64,000 nt of DNA from Acanthosepion pharaonis (GCA_903632075.3 CAHIKZ030000391.1:1037501-1101500), one strand, 5' to 3'. Numbered from the stretch's first letter, positions 51,980 to 63,582 are shown. Program-made: numbers and translations. Notes: generated by a model not told the origin, from the sequence alone.

Positions 51980-52350
51980 TACAGAAATGTGGTTCTACAG
52001 AAGGAGGCTGAGAACTGGGCCGAATATACCTAGTAAAGAGGAAGTTTTAGATAAAATGGAAACATAAATGACACTTATACTTAACATCAGGAAAACAGAG
52101 TTGAAATTTCTAGGGAACATAATGAGGAAAGAACGCCTGGAAAATTTGATACACACAGGGCATATTGAAGACCAGACCGACAGAGGAAAACAACGAATAA
52201 TCTACCTAGCGAAATGGTTAACAGAACAGGGTTATGGGGCGGTAACAAAAACTATATATATAACATTATGTTATATTAACAGCTACAAAGGACAGAAAAT
52301 TGTGCAGAACTATTCATCTTCAAGGGATATAATGTCTATGAATATTCGGG
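51980..52350 (+). pseudogene. RTE-like LINE C-terminus
   Basis: CAGAAATGTGGTTCTACAGA AGGAGG translates TEMWFYRRR, followed by KEEVLDKM. Then an open frame (52,068-52,409) reads TELKFLGNIMRKERLENLIH, TGHIEDQTDRGKQRIIYLAK, WLTEQGYG. It ends in the tail-like region with SYKGQKIVQN. Same family as 25.4-26.4 kb; 5'-truncated, and the last part diverges. Confidence 0.75.
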
Positions 52351-52499
52351 ATGATATCATTATCTGTTATCTCATGATCATTAGATTCCAGTTCACACCA
52401 GACTTCTGAAATATACAATTCTAAAACTCAGAGAAATTACATATTATATTGTTGTGAAAATCAGGTCTGATTTTAGAATAAACCGATTTTGTTCTCATA

Positions 52500-52822
52500 T
52501 ATTATTATACTACTTCTTTCACAAGAGTTCAAACTTGGTCATAGTGCTTCTCTAACTGCTACCAGTATTAACAGACCCTAGGGTGAAGCACCCACTTGTG
52601 ACCGCATAGTACGTCCCTGGTTTATGGAACTCCGCAGTGGGGATACAAGTCTTGAAAACCAATGTAGTAGATGGTGTCTACCTGCAACTGACAATCATTA
52701 TTTGACAACACTAGTCCTAAAGAGGCCATGTCAATGTGTCAGAGAAACGTCCCAGATGATAGGTGTCACCCTTTCAAAAATCTCTCATCATATCAAGAAT
52801 ATTGGTAAGGTGAACAATCTAT
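52500..52822 (+). pseudogene. Mariner transposase N-terminus, truncated
   Basis: The forward translation gives FKLGHSASLTATSINRP, CDRIVRPWFMELRSGDTSLE, then RETSQMIGVTLSKISHHIKN, IGKVNNL. This corresponds to the paired HTH DNA-binding domain of mariner (Mos1/Hsmar-like) transposases: F..G..A..A...IN...G......RT...WF..FRSGD.SLED, then the second HTH ending IGKVKKL. The second catalytic half is missing: a SINE starts six bases later. It differs from the mariner at 26.5-27.5 kb in sequence. Confidence 0.75.
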
Positions 52823-52827
52823 ATAGG

Positions 52828-53150
52828 AAGGCACGATGGAGTGATGGATGGTGGCTCAGATTGAGGAATCGGTAGAGCCGAGTTCGAATTCAAGACGAAT
52901 CATTTACCTTCACTAACGTGCTAATATCCTTGGGAAAGATATGAATCCTCCTCTTCTCCTCCCATCTATGGGTAAATAGCAGGACAAACCGGGATCTATA
53001 GCCTTGGATGGCAACTGGTCTACTGCAGAAAGAAATGACAACCTACCTCGTCAGTCATGTATCAAAAGATACATGCTCGCCTAAGCATGTATCATGCCTG
53101 TCACACAACTGACTGCCTGATCTATCTATAGCAGGACAGACCGGGTTCCA
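52828..53150 (+). mobile_element. tRNA-Arg-like SINE, subfamily B, copy 1
   Basis: The head GGCACGATGGAGTGATGGAT and AGAGCCGAGTTCGAATTC form good A- and B-box-like motifs. Body: TTGGGAAAGATATGAATCCT, CTATAGCCTTGGATGGCAAC. Then the subfamily-B end: TACTGCAGAAAGAAATGACA, CTCGTCAGTCATGTATCAAA, AAGCATGTATCATGCCTGTC. (CT)n and (TA)n follow at 53,157-53,235. Confidence 0.85.
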
Positions 53151-53156
53151 TACACA

Positions 53157-53235
<79 letters not shown>
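53157..53235. repeat. (CT)n, (CTAT)n and (TA)n
   Basis: CT run to 53,182, CTAT repeats to 53,198, then TA run. Confidence 0.95.
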
Positions 53236-53237
<2 letters not shown>

Positions 53238-53239
53238 GT

Positions 53240-55839
53240 ATATGATCAGAAACAAAAATATCCATAGCAATGATAAGCTTGAAGCAGTTATATATAAAAC
53301 AGTCACAACTGCTCCTTACATTATAGTGACGAAACATCCAGAAGAAATGTATTTATGAACACAAAAAGGGTCTTATACATAATAATTTATCAAATGAATT
53401 ACTTATACATACAAATAATAATCCACATCTTCGATTTTAAAGAATGAAGCATTTATAAATAGAGTAATTAAAGTACTTAGAGGGAAAATTCAATTGAATC
53501 TTGTTAAACTATTAATCTGTCACAATGTTTTACAAATATCTCCGTCCCTGAAAGAATTATTCTTTTCACAAGCCAACATACATGTCTATGAAAATGTTAA
53601 GAATTGAAAGAAAACAGTTACATGCAATACCTTCTATTATGTAAAATATGTAATATATAAATTGGTCTCAAACTAAAATGATATTGATAATAATTACATT
53701 ATGAAAACTTTAAATAAATCAACCTCAACGTCATTTACACACTTTGGTTTATTAGACATTCAATTACGTCAGTTAGCCTCTTCCATAATTTGCCCATAAT
53801 TTTCAGTTATATTGATGAATATTCATAAACGTTTCCAAAATGTAAAGATTTTGAAAAACTAGGGATATTTTAAGTTTCATTTAGGCGACGGTAGGCTGAA
53901 ATGGTCAAAGGCTTACAGTGAAGCAAAAGCGTTAGAGCTTTGAAATCTTGCATGCATTAATTTCAACTCTTCTTATTCCTAAAAACTTTGTGTCAGTCCA
54001 GATAAACTGATATGACTGTTCAAGGAATACTTCAATTAACTTTTAGCGACTTCTCTTGAAAATGGACAAAATTTGGTATCGTGGTGTTAAGAAAGACCTG
54101 TTGAAAAAAGTATAGACACCAGGGATATTCATGTTAACATTTTGGCTACATTAGGGTAGAACACTCCAGCTTTATCAAGTGGGGAGCTTAATTTTTTTTT
54201 TTTGGGGGGGGGGTCGAAAATATCTCAACGTCTGGACGTTTTACAACAACCCCCACTGAATAAAAGATTGATCATGTTTGCCACTAGATGAGGGTTGACA
54301 GACAATTTACTATATATCAAATAGCTAATGCTTTTAACAAATCCCTTCAGTGAGTTGAGAATATTCTGCACTATGAGTTGACATAACGAAGGTTTCTGCT
54401 CAGTGGGTGCCACGTCTTCTGACCGCTGATCAAAAGCACACCAGGCTGACCCCATGACGGGAAAATTTGTTTGTAGCAGATCAAGCTGGTTTCATTGAAC
54501 GATACCTAAACTTGAATGAATCATGTGATCATCATATTGATCCAGAGAAAAACAGACTATCCCTGCAGTGGAAACAATCCCCTCCTTATCTGTTAAAAAA
54601 AAATAAAAACAAAAAAAAAACGCCAAGGTCGTTTCATCTTCAGGTAAGTTGATGACCTCTTGCATTTGTTGATATTTAAATGACCACACCATCAACTGAG
54701 AATACGACGCCAAATTCCTGATGCCGTGACGAAAGGCTATCTATACCAAATGTTCCAGTAAACTTGTTTTATCAACACAGTGCTCCAGCACACAACTCAT
54801 TGGTTTCAATAACTTTTGTGCGTTAATATGGCTTTAAAAACATCGTTATATCTTCAAATTTTAAATTTAAGTACGTTCAAAAACATAACAATATTATGCC
54901 TCCAATTTATTTCCATATATAAATACAAGCTACAAAATTCAATGGACGAAACGCGTTAGAAATGTTTGCCTTTTTTCTTTTATTTATATTGACCTTGCAT
55001 ATATATTTTACATATATCTAAATTGGTACACCATATTCGCAATTTAGGAAATTTTATTACAAATACATCTCTACATTTTCATGAAAATAAGAAACAAACT
55101 AAAAATTCTTCATGCTATATGTATTAAAAAACTAAAACCAAGTCATAATAAAAAGAATTATGTATACTGCCCAAATGTTTATAGTAGATGGTATAAATAT
55201 GTAGCTTTTAACTAATAGTTTCAAATAGTTTTTGTTTTATTTAAATAAAAATATTAAGGCTTTACAATAACTTATTTACCTCCCTTGACGTTTGCTCCTG
55301 TGCCTACATGATAAATTTAAAAAAAATGTTCAGAATATAACCTTAGTTTTTGTCACAAAAATGAAAAATGAAAACAATGAACACAACTATTTTTGTCTTA
55401 GAAAATACAAGACCCTGATGAAGGCATGTTGCTGATGACGATAGTACTCGGAATAAAATATATATAATTAATCATGGTAATTTTATTTCTTATTTTAAAA
55501 AGGATACTTAGATACTTGTCCGTGATTACGTGAGGATCCTATTTAGATGCGTAAACAAAACTTGTCTAAATTATTTAATGAGTCATGCCTTTGTAAACAG
55601 AGGGAATGCTTGCTGGGTCTGAATATTATTGGACTCTAGTTTCTTGAAATTCATATTTTTTTTCACCCATTTAATTACATTTGTTAATTAAAATTAATTT
55701 ACACGCTTTTAAATTCCCAGAATAAATAAACTTGATAAGTCCTGGAACGAAACCGGTTGTTTTTATTTTAGCTCTTGCTTTTAAAAATGCCTTATAAATA
55801 TTGTCTTTTTCCTATCTATTATTGAATTCTGTACCACGA

Positions 55840-55840
<1 letters not shown>
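53240..55840. other. No gene recognised
   Basis: About 2.6 kb of AT-rich sequence with small open frames (for example 54,225-54,713 on either strand) that I cannot assign. Retroposon-tail-like words occur at 55,414 (CCTGATGAAGGCATGTTGCT) and 55,735 (ATAAGTCCTGGAACGAAACC). No coding domain or RNA was found. Confidence 0.45.

Positions 55841-55841
<1 letters not shown>

Positions 55842-55893
<52 letters not shown>
55842..55893. repeat. (TA)n microsatellite
   Basis: Uninterrupted TA run. Confidence 0.95.
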
Positions 55894-55894
<1 letters not shown>

Positions 55895-56120
55895 TCGTCT
55901 GAAGATTGCGAAAACATTGTAACCTCTCAAACCTTCTTTTTGTTAAGTGTTGACATTGTGAAACAATTTTGCTCTCTCTTCGTAGTCCCGACGTTGAGCA
56001 CATTTTAATCTACTGCGCTGGTAGGAGTTTGCCTTTTTAGTCTTTGGGATCTGTTCTTACCTAATGTATTAGGTCGTCTGGCAAACTCTCTATTGTTCAT
56101 ACCATATTGTTTTTTTAGTA

Positions 56121-56131
56121 TATATATATGC

Positions 56132-56201
<70 letters not shown>

Positions 56202-56202
56202 T
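56121..56202. repeat. (TA)n then (GA)n
   Basis: TA run with a GCGTA interruption near its start, switching to GA at 56,177. Confidence 0.95.
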
Positions 56203-56304
56203 GCCATTTTGTACTCTAATAACATAGCCAATTCTCACTCAAATTAAGTTGACTGTTCTGAGTTTTCGCATTAAAAGTCTATCAAGAAGATGGATCGGGG
56301 ATGA

Positions 56305-57185
56305 CAGAGATAATGACAGTTCTGTTGTAATGGCCATTAAAAACACTAAAGTAATTGAGTTTCTTTTTTCCAGAAATGAAAACATTTGTTGTAAGAATCA
56401 CTGCAAAACGCTTTGAGTTATTCAGCTAGAAAAAGAAAAGTCAAAATCGTTTTGTGTCAGGTCCGCTGTCTTCCTAAATGAGAAATGGCGAGAGGAAAAA
56501 GATCATTCAGGCCTTCAGTAATGATACCAACATTCATACTCTGGCTTCCATCTTCAAAGTCCATTCATGAACCAGCAACAGAACGCTGAATAAGTTTAAA
56601 AAAGAGGGATCAGTAGAGAGTAAGACTGGATGAAGAGGTCACAACAGGAAGACTGATCATCATTTCAACTTAGAGCAAAAGAGATCAATTAAAAAAAGAT
56701 ACAACTCAACCCAGAAGAGATTTAGCTCGTGAGATAGAAGTTTCAGCTATGACATTTCAAGGAGCAGTGAAAAAAACTTGAAATTAAAATCGTGCGTGAA
56801 ACCGGTGAGGCACCTTGTTACGCCAGAAAAGAAAATTAAAGAGGACATGAATCATCTTGAACATTTTGGAAAATGATCCAAGAATAATATAATGTATATT
56901 TAAAATTATTTTCAATCCTTCATGAGATTCTGATCTTTCTATGATTAATTAATGATGAACATGTCATTTTCGTTTATGATCGATTTCATCACGATTCTTC
57001 TGTTAATCTTGGTGAGTAATTATACACTCTTATTATAGAGTCCAATACTGTTATAAAAAGCTCAGAGAATTCCAGTAATATATTTTTAATCATTTCTAAG
57101 TTACAACGATTCTAATCTTAATCTAAGAATTGGACAATTTTGCTTTTACATGATTTGAACAATTTTGCTGTTAAACCCAGTACAA
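56305..57185 (+). mobile_element. Deleted Tc1/mariner-type element, copy 3
   Basis: Inverted relative to copies 1 and 2. The plus strand carries the N-terminal region in broken frames: GLSNDTNIHTLASIFKVHS-type HTH, KTDHHFNLRAKEIN, LKSCVKPVRHLVTPEKKIKR, NHLEHFGK. It then switches to MMNMSFSFMIDFITI at the same kind of junction as in copy 1. Right end: AGAATTGGACAATTTTGCTT and GAACAATTTTGCTGTTAAAC. The catalytic core is absent. Confidence 0.75.
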
Positions 57186-57234
57186 AAATCATAACTAACG
57201 AATCTCCTCTATAAAACAACAATGTCTGTAAAAA

Positions 57235-57620
57235 AATAATGAATATAAAGATATTGAGAGAGAAAGAGAAAGGAATCAGAGAGAGAGAGGGAATAGGCGA
57301 GGGAAAACCCAGAGAGAAGAGAGTGACTGTGAGAGAGAAAGAGGAAAAGGAGATTAAGGAAGAGGGAGAGAAAGTAGAAAAAAGTGAGAGAAGGCCAGGT
57401 TGAAAAGGTGAACAATGGAAAGACAGAGAACGTGCGAGAGAAAGAGACGGGAAGCGAGAGAGGAAACTAGAGAGAGAAAAAAAGCATGAGATGAACGGTA
57501 AAGTTAGAGAAAGTGCGTGTAGACCGGGAAGGAGGGGGAATGAAGGCGAGAGAGAAAAGGTGGCGAGAGAAGTTGAGAGCAAAAATGGAAAGAAATAGTG
57601 AGAGTGGAAATAACAGATAG
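57235..57620. repeat. Purine-rich (GA) low-complexity block
   Basis: Long GAGA/GGAA/GAAAG-rich tract on the plus strand. The 171-codon reverse frame (57,118-57,633) is a pyrimidine-repeat translation (Ser/Leu/Phe only) and not a gene. Confidence 0.85.
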
Positions 57621-57639
57621 AATTTGAACTCAATAATAC

Positions 57640-59270
57640 ATTGAGCTAAAGACACCTTGCTCGATTATTTCGATCTAAGCAAAAACATTGCCCAAGGTAA
57701 AAATGTTATTTCGATGTAATCGTTCGTCGTTAGCTGGCGGCCTGCTCGACGCTAAAACGTGAGCCTTCCATATCAGACCCGATCAAATATAGCCTCGACT
57801 ACGACAGACAGTCACGATAACTGAGTTTGCCGCCTATTAAAAGTAGGCAAAGCCCCTTGCCGCCATGTTTTTTTGTTTCTTTCTTTGTCACTCCTCAATA
57901 TTATCATATTAACCATTTCCTTTTCTTCTTCTCTTTTCCATTTTTAATTTCAATTTATTCTATTTCATGTTTCTTATTCGACATTCTTTTCTTTCTTTAA
58001 TTTCTTATCGTTCGTCAAGTCCGGTTGAACTATAATTCTCTTTTTCCCTGTCTTCTTCTACTTAATCAATTACCCCAAGCAAGGCGATAATGCTACTAAG
58101 ACGCATTTTGGCTACTAGAAGTGAAGGACAATGAAAAATTTTAGAAGCAGAAACCAAATTTTAAACAGGAAACAAGAGATAATTATCTACACATGCTCAA
58201 AAGACCGGGTTGTGGCTCTAAGTAACATTTTATTCTCTCCTATCAAATCTTTTTTTTTCTTTGTTCAGCCATTCATACACTTGTACTTGCTTGCGCACTG
58301 AGTCACCATGATTGTTTTGCATTCGTTATGTTCAGAGAGTTTAAAATTCTCCAGGTCCTTTTGACCATATTCCCCTGAAATTTAAAATGATTTTAGATAT
58401 CGTTTTACTTTTAACGACTATTTACTTGAAAGCTTCCTCATTAGGCTATATCCTGCCTATGATATTCTCAGTATCCAAGGAACCACGTCGCTTTGCATAA
58501 GTTCTTCATGTCTACGCATAAGCTCTCGTATTCCCTAACATATAAGAGATTACCATATTTCACAGCCGTTCATAATTATTCTTTTTTTTAAATTATTATT
58601 ATAGCGAACAGGAAGATATTATGACAGATACAAACTTGGCACAATAATGAAACCTGTTCCGAGAGAGAGTTCAGAACCGATTCTATTTCTTTACTTTCAT
58701 CTACCCTTCTTTTATTTTTTCCCATTTTCTCACTGAAACCAAATAATGTCTTTTCTCGCCTTTTCACGTGATCAAAACGCCGAATAGTGCATTATTTATG
58801 AGGTTTTGGCAGGGTGTAATGGCCGTGCAAACTAATGAAGAGCAGGAATAATTCCAGCTAAGAAAACATATTACGACCTCCTCTCTCTTGTGGCTAGAAT
58901 AGTAATATTGTAAGCTAACATGACATCAACAATATAAGCTATGTAGATGATACATGTTAATGCAGGCTCGATTTTATTATGAATCTATGCACACACACAC
59001 AAATCCACAGGAATGTAATCTCTGCATAGAACTATAAATAAAAGATAGATATGATAAGATGAATCTAAAACGGTGTATTCCGCTTATAAATGTAAGCATA
59101 TAAAGCCCCAGAAAATAACTGACATCTCTTGAGTTGCTTTAACTCTGCAACAGCCGAATTAGATTTTTTAATAAAAAAAGAAGTATTCGTTCTATATTTA
59201 AACCGTGGCTGCACAGTCATCAATTTCTAGTCTAGATCGAGTTTGTAGATAAAACTCTGCGTAAATAGTT
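57640..59270. other. No gene recognised
   Basis: Contains a diverged minus-strand LINE UTR word at 58,065-58,095 (ATTACCCCAAGCAAGGCGAT) and a T-rich block at 57,870-58,060. Otherwise nothing recognisable. Confidence 0.45.
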
Positions 59271-60010
59271 AGAAACCCTCTCACATCTATATATACAAAA
59301 CTACTCGTAGAAAATAAGGAACAGCAAGGCATGGAGAAAACAAAAACAAAACGAATATTATTTATTATCTGGTGGTGAGACAACGAGAGAAAGTAAGATC
59401 GAATAAAATTGAGAGTTGCGATCAAATTTAGATCTAATATGGAATCCAACAGAACGATAAGATAAATAATGAGTACATTTTATACAGCCTTTTGCGCACG
59501 GTGGAGTAATGGATAGCGGCTCGGATTTAGGAATCGGAGAGTTGAGTTCGAATTCCAGTCGAATCCATTACATTCACTAAATTGCTATCACCCTTGAGAA
59601 AGGTATGAATGCTCTTCTTCCACACCCTGCTATAGGTAAATAGCAGAACAGGCCGGATTCTATAGCCTTGGATGCAACTGGTCTACCGCAGAAAGAAATG
59701 GCAACCTACTGAATCTGCTTCATCAGTCATGTATCGAAAGATACCTGATCGCCTAAGAGTGTATCATGTATGACACATAATTGTGCAATGAGTGACCATA
59801 TAACTTATTTGAAGAAGAAAAAAATGTCTGGAGTTTTTCACCTCACATTTTGTTTGTGTGTTAAGAGACAAATGTTACTATTTTATCCTGAAAAGGGAAA
59901 GGAGCCGAAATTTTCGTTGACCCACGTGTTGACTTCCTGTACAATAGTGAGGGTGTCACGTTTTTGTGTGTATTTTGCATCCAGGATAAAATACGTAACA
60001 TAAGTCGTTA
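59270..60010 (+). repeat. Dispersed repeat, copy 2 (pairs with 170-600), split by a SINE
   Basis: The left part (59,270-59,494) and right part (about 59,790-60,010) together match 170-600 in order. The middle is a SINE absent from copy 1. Example words: AACGAATATTATTTATTATC, TCCTGAAAAGGGAAAGGAGC and GAAATTTTCGTTGACCCACG. Confidence 0.75.
59495..59785 (+). mobile_element. tRNA-Arg-like SINE, subfamily B, copy 2
   Basis: The head GCGCACGGTGGAGTAATGGA TAGCGGCTCGG (A box) and GAGAGTTGAGTTCGAATTCC (B box) are the best tRNA-like pair of the family in this window. Body: CCTTGAGAAAGGTATGAATG, CTATAGCCTTGGATGCAACT, GTCTACCGCAGAAAGAAATG, CTTCATCAGTCATGTATCGA, AGATACCTGATCGCCTAAGA. It ends before (TA)n would start, so this copy has no TA tail. 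Confidence 0.9.
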
Positions 60011-60297
60011 TGCTGCGGTATTTTGTGATGTTCAGGTAAAAATAAGTTAGCATTTTTTTTTGTTAGAATGACACTTTTGATATGAGCGTATGTACGTTGT
60101 ATAGTAATTATTTATGAGATCCTCGAAAATTTGTTCCGCAAAAAATATTGCCGGACTCATGTGAGTGCGGGTAAATATATAAAAAGAAACAAACAAAATA
60201 ATGAATTTAAAACAAACGAAAATTATATGCATGTATTAACAAAAGTAATTGTATGTATACACAATTGAAATAAAAGGAAAATACATTAAAAGTCGAC

Positions 60298-60372
60298 ATA
60301 AGAATGTGCTTGTTGTGTATGCGTGTGCGCGCTTGTGTGTGTGCGTGTGATACACGTGTATGTGTGTATGTG
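60298..60372. repeat. Interrupted (GT)n
   Basis: GTGTGT/GCGTGT-rich run with GCGCGC interruptions. Confidence 0.9.
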
Positions 60373-60379
60373 CGAGAGT

Positions 60380-60765
60380 TTGGTCAACTGAGATTAAAGG
60401 AAGCGAATGCGCTCCAGCAGCAGTGATCTTTATCCAAGATAGAATACATCTGAAAACAAGATGAACAAGAAAAAGGACAACGTTCTTTCCTTTTTTATAG
60501 ACTTAAAGAGCACATTTGGAAGGGCGTTATTGGCAAAGCCAAGTGGGCTATCTTACGAGTTCAAAAGTAGACTGCGCAACCTTGTTTTCCGCCCTTCAGC
60601 CAATCTGCTCAAGACGAAACGGTTGCCAGCGTCTCGCTACACTATCGCTTTTTCCATGGCAGATCTTCGGGCAACTTATGTTCATTGGTTCCAAAGACCA
60701 TGTTTTCACGAGGACACACCAAACCACAAACACTGAATCAAATTATCTTTATTTTCTTCGAATTA
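60380..60765. other. Unassigned ORF region
   Basis: Two overlapping frames of about 91 and 140 codons (60,461-60,736 and 60,516-60,938) in higher-GC sequence. One reads LKSTFGRALLAKPSGLSYEF then KSRLRNLVFRPSANL. No domain recognised. Confidence 0.25.
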
Positions 60766-61095
60766 CATTAGCAAGGAGAAAGCTCCACTCAAACATCTTC
60801 CAGCCAGAATTGGTGCAACATGAAATGATCTCCCAAGATGTTGCTTCCCTGGTTACAATTAACCGCATCATGCTGGGAATCACATATTACCTATGTTATA
60901 TATCTTTCAAATTTATTCCCTTTAAATTTCATCGGTAATGGAGAAGTTCCACTCAGTCAGCTTCCAGCCAGAATTGTTGCAACATGGAAGGATCTCCCAA
61001 GAGGATGCTTCTCTGGTCACAATTGTCTTAACAGCTTCATGTTGAGCTTCACATGTTATCTATCCTATTTATCCTTCATATTTATTTCCTTTTTT
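60765..61095 (+). repeat. ~165-bp tandem duplication with LINE-like coding content
   Basis: Two units (about 60,765-60,930 and 60,935-61,095) share CTTCCAGCCAGAATTGTTGC, AACATGGAAGGATCTCCCAA, TGCTTCYCTGGTYACAATT and CTTCAWRTTTATTYCCTTT. One translation (ARIVATWKDLPRGC..NSFM) resembles the ..WN.LP..VV....N.FK.. ending of LINE ORFs. They may be two short LINE 3' ends or a local duplication. Confidence 0.55.
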
Positions 61096-61199
61096 GTATA
61101 TCATTTAAAGTCAAAATATATTTTCAGTTTGCAAGAATTTATGGAGGGAGATAACAATTTAGTGATATAAGTCCTTACTAATTAAACGCTGTTGGTCAT

Positions 61200-61397
61200 A
61201 GTTGGGAGAGAGAACTGGATTTATAAGTGAATATAACAGGTATTTGAAATCGGCTCTCCCGTTAAAATTTCCGAGCTTTTATCCCTTACACCACCCGCAA
61301 ATCACAAGCGGTCACCCATCTACGTACTGACCAGGTTCGACGTTGCTTAACTTCGCTGATTTTACGGGAAACGGTGTTTCAACGTGATGTGTCCGCA
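61200..61397 (-). mobile_element. 5S rRNA-tRNA composite SINE, copy 2
   Basis: Minus strand from 61,397: TTGCGGACACATCACGTTGA, AACACCGTTTCCCGTAAAAT, AGCGAAGTTAAGCAACGTCG, AACCTGGTCAGTACGTAGAT and GGGTGACCGC, a clear 5S rRNA match with all regions in order, better conserved than copy 1. It is joined to GCGGGTGGTGTAAGGGATAA AAGCTCGG and GAGCCGATTTCAAATACC, then GTTATATTCACTTATAA, paralleling the tRNA-Arg-like SINE body (..CATTACATTCACTTA..). Confidence 0.8.
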
Positions 61398-61620
61398 AAA
61401 TCTTTGATAAAATAATTATGTATGAACTAACTAAGCGATAAAAATAAGCTTGCGCATGCGTGATTAAATGACTATGTCTGTGTATATGATTGCAAAAGCT
61501 GGTTTTCTTTGTTCAAATACGAAACTCAATAACGTTTCGCAGTTGGTCAGTTCTTATTTTAATGGGCTCAGTAATGACAAAAATATCGATGTGAACCAAA
61601 AAGAATTATTCATAACAAAA

Positions 61621-61623
<3 letters not shown>

Positions 61624-61672
<49 letters not shown>
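61624..61672. repeat. (TA)n microsatellite
   Basis: Uninterrupted TA run after an A-rich start. Confidence 0.95.
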
Positions 61673-61674
<2 letters not shown>

Positions 61675-62330
61675 CGAAGTCGAAAATTAAATCAATTATT
61701 GTTTATGCTTCTAATGTAATGATCGAACTTTGAGTTTAGTTTATTTAATTATCGAAAACATGGACGACCGTCCTGATAAATTTCGGCAACGAACGTGGCG
61801 CCATCTCGAATTAGTTAGCTCGGAAATTTCATTATTACAAAAAAAAGTGTGCAAAATATAAAAACAAGGTAATAGAACTGATTCAGACTCAATGAAAATA
61901 TATTAAAATTCTGATGGAAAAAGGATGTAAGATTGTTTATAGAATTTAGAGTGGTTCTCTTCTAGTTTGTCTAGGTTCGCCATTAAAAGCAAATCGCTTC
62001 ACGGCGTATAGAAAAAATAATCGATACGATGTATAATCGTATTAGAAAGAGTTGTGTAACAACGGCACCAGAAAAAAAAATCAAATTATTTCCCATAGCA
62101 AAACAGTTTCTTGCCTTTTAATATATAGATTTTTTTTTCTGGAACAAATAGGTATAGATATAAATGGAAAATAGAAAAAGTTCTCGACTTGAAAAAAAAA
62201 TACGCGCCTAAATGTAAATATCTTATATTTGGTTAGATTTTGAACGAGACAAGAAATTTTCAGCACCCCTACATGCACATTCACGCGTATATATGGCTTT
62301 TGTAATTATATACAATAGTAGGTAAGGAAT
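61675..62330. other. No gene recognised
   Basis: AT-rich; small open frames only. Confidence 0.45.
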
Positions 62331-62583
62331 ACCATTATTTACATTATTCGGACTATTGTACTTATTTTGTCACCATATTTATTACAACGTTTCGGCCGTT
62401 CTACGCTCCGGCTGGAATATCTTTATTTCGCTCACTGGGTAGACTGTTCTAGTTCCACGTGCCATGTTTAATGGATGTTAGTTATCTCCTGTTAATTGCT
62501 CTCTTAACAGGGTATTGAACTCACACTCTTTGGGTCCTGTCACTGGATCTAACTAACGCTTTTAACCACTGTGCCATGTGTCC
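62331..62583 (-). mobile_element. tRNA-derived SINE, family C, full length
   Basis: Minus strand begins GGACACATGGCACAGTGGTT AAAAGCGTTAG, an almost ideal A box (TGGCNNAGTGG). The B box follows in AGAGTGTGAGTTCAATACCC. Body: ACATGGCACGTGGAACTAGA, ACAGTCTACCCAGTGAGCGA, GGAGCGTAGAACGGCCGAAA, CGTTGTAATAAATATGG. The 3' end is ATAGTCCGAATAATGTAAAT. This copy has the best Pol III promoter of the family here. Confidence 0.9.
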
Positions 62584-62599
62584 TTGAGGATAGCTGTGT

Positions 62600-63510
62600 A
62601 TGAATTTCTGGGTATTATAAAACTACAGTCTTCAGCAACCATTTTTACCAGTGCTCATATTGCAATTTTTTGCTTTTTTCATTGCATGTTTTACCAGAGC
62701 TCATATTGCAATTTCTGTTGTTATTATTAATTTATTATTACTGGTCCACATATTGTATTCGTTTCTATGCTTGATCGTCTCAGGAGATTTTTGTGGCCTA
62801 GCATCGTCTGAAAAATGTAGTGTACATAATACCTCATCTCAGAAACGTCAGAGAACTCTCGGCGATATCAACAAAAAAAAATTGAATATAGCTGCACATT
62901 TCAACGAACAAGACAATAGTACTGATACGTTATAGACGACCTTTACATAACAGAACCGTTGCTGCCTGTTGACTTTTGCGTCCGCCAATTGAAGCCTGGA
63001 AGTGTCATCACTATCATTTTTATGTCAAAATTGTGGACAGTCTCGGTATTATGGGCAGCCAATGTCTTTTGTGTTTTGTTTTATAAAATGTCTCATCTGT
63101 CTTCATATAATCTTTTATTAAAATTCTTGAGGTTTCTCCAATATTTTCTTTATGGCAATCCATATAAGTGATAGAATAAATTACTCCTTCATACGTTGGA
63201 TTGTTGATTTGTTTTGTATTAATATAGTCTTTTATTGTTTTAGATGCAGTTACGACAAATTTTATGTTGAGTTTAGATGAATAATTTTCGATGGTTTTTG
63301 TGATAGAGTTTGTGTATGGAATATATATTTTTTGCTGGCTTTTTCAGAATACCTAGAAAAAATATATTTTCAAAAAATATTCTTTCAAAGATTTTACAAA
63401 CTACCAGCATCTCTTGTTTCGTGCTCATGTGTAGACGTTGAAAAATCAATAAAACCAACTCTGATGAAGTTCTAACACCTGCAACGTATCACAATCTTTT
63501 TTCCAATTTT
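62600..63510. other. No gene recognised
   Basis: Includes TGTACATAATACCTCATCTC AGAA at 62,822, shared with 20,191-20,214 (beyond the SINE-C end there), so a further retroposon-associated segment is present. No coding domain recognised in the 60-94-codon frames. Confidence 0.4.
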
Positions 63511-63512
63511 CA

Positions 63513-63540
63513 TGTATATATATATATATATACGTTTTCA

Positions 63541-63580
<40 letters not shown>
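63513..63580. repeat. Two (TA)n arrays
   Basis: TA runs at 63,513-63,531 and 63,543-63,577, separated by CGTTTTCAGA. Confidence 0.95.

Positions 63581-63582
<2 letters not shown>

Noticed and set aside
57118..57633. 171-codon reverse-strand ORF with apparent membrane segments
   Set aside because: It lies in a purine-rich low-complexity tract; the hydrophobic Ser/Leu/Phe runs come from the CT-rich complement.
60461..60938. Overlapping ORFs of 91 and 140 codons
   Set aside because: No domain in either frame; the second runs into the tandem duplication at 60,765. Kept only as an unassigned region.
61301..61397. A possible functional 5S rRNA gene
   Set aside because: Substitutions relative to animal 5S and direct fusion to a SINE body with no T-run terminator; a 5S-headed SINE explains it better.
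62331..62583. A tRNA gene with good A and B boxes
   Set aside because: The region between and around the boxes does not fold into a cloverleaf with a paired acceptor stem by eye, and the body matches four other SINE copies.
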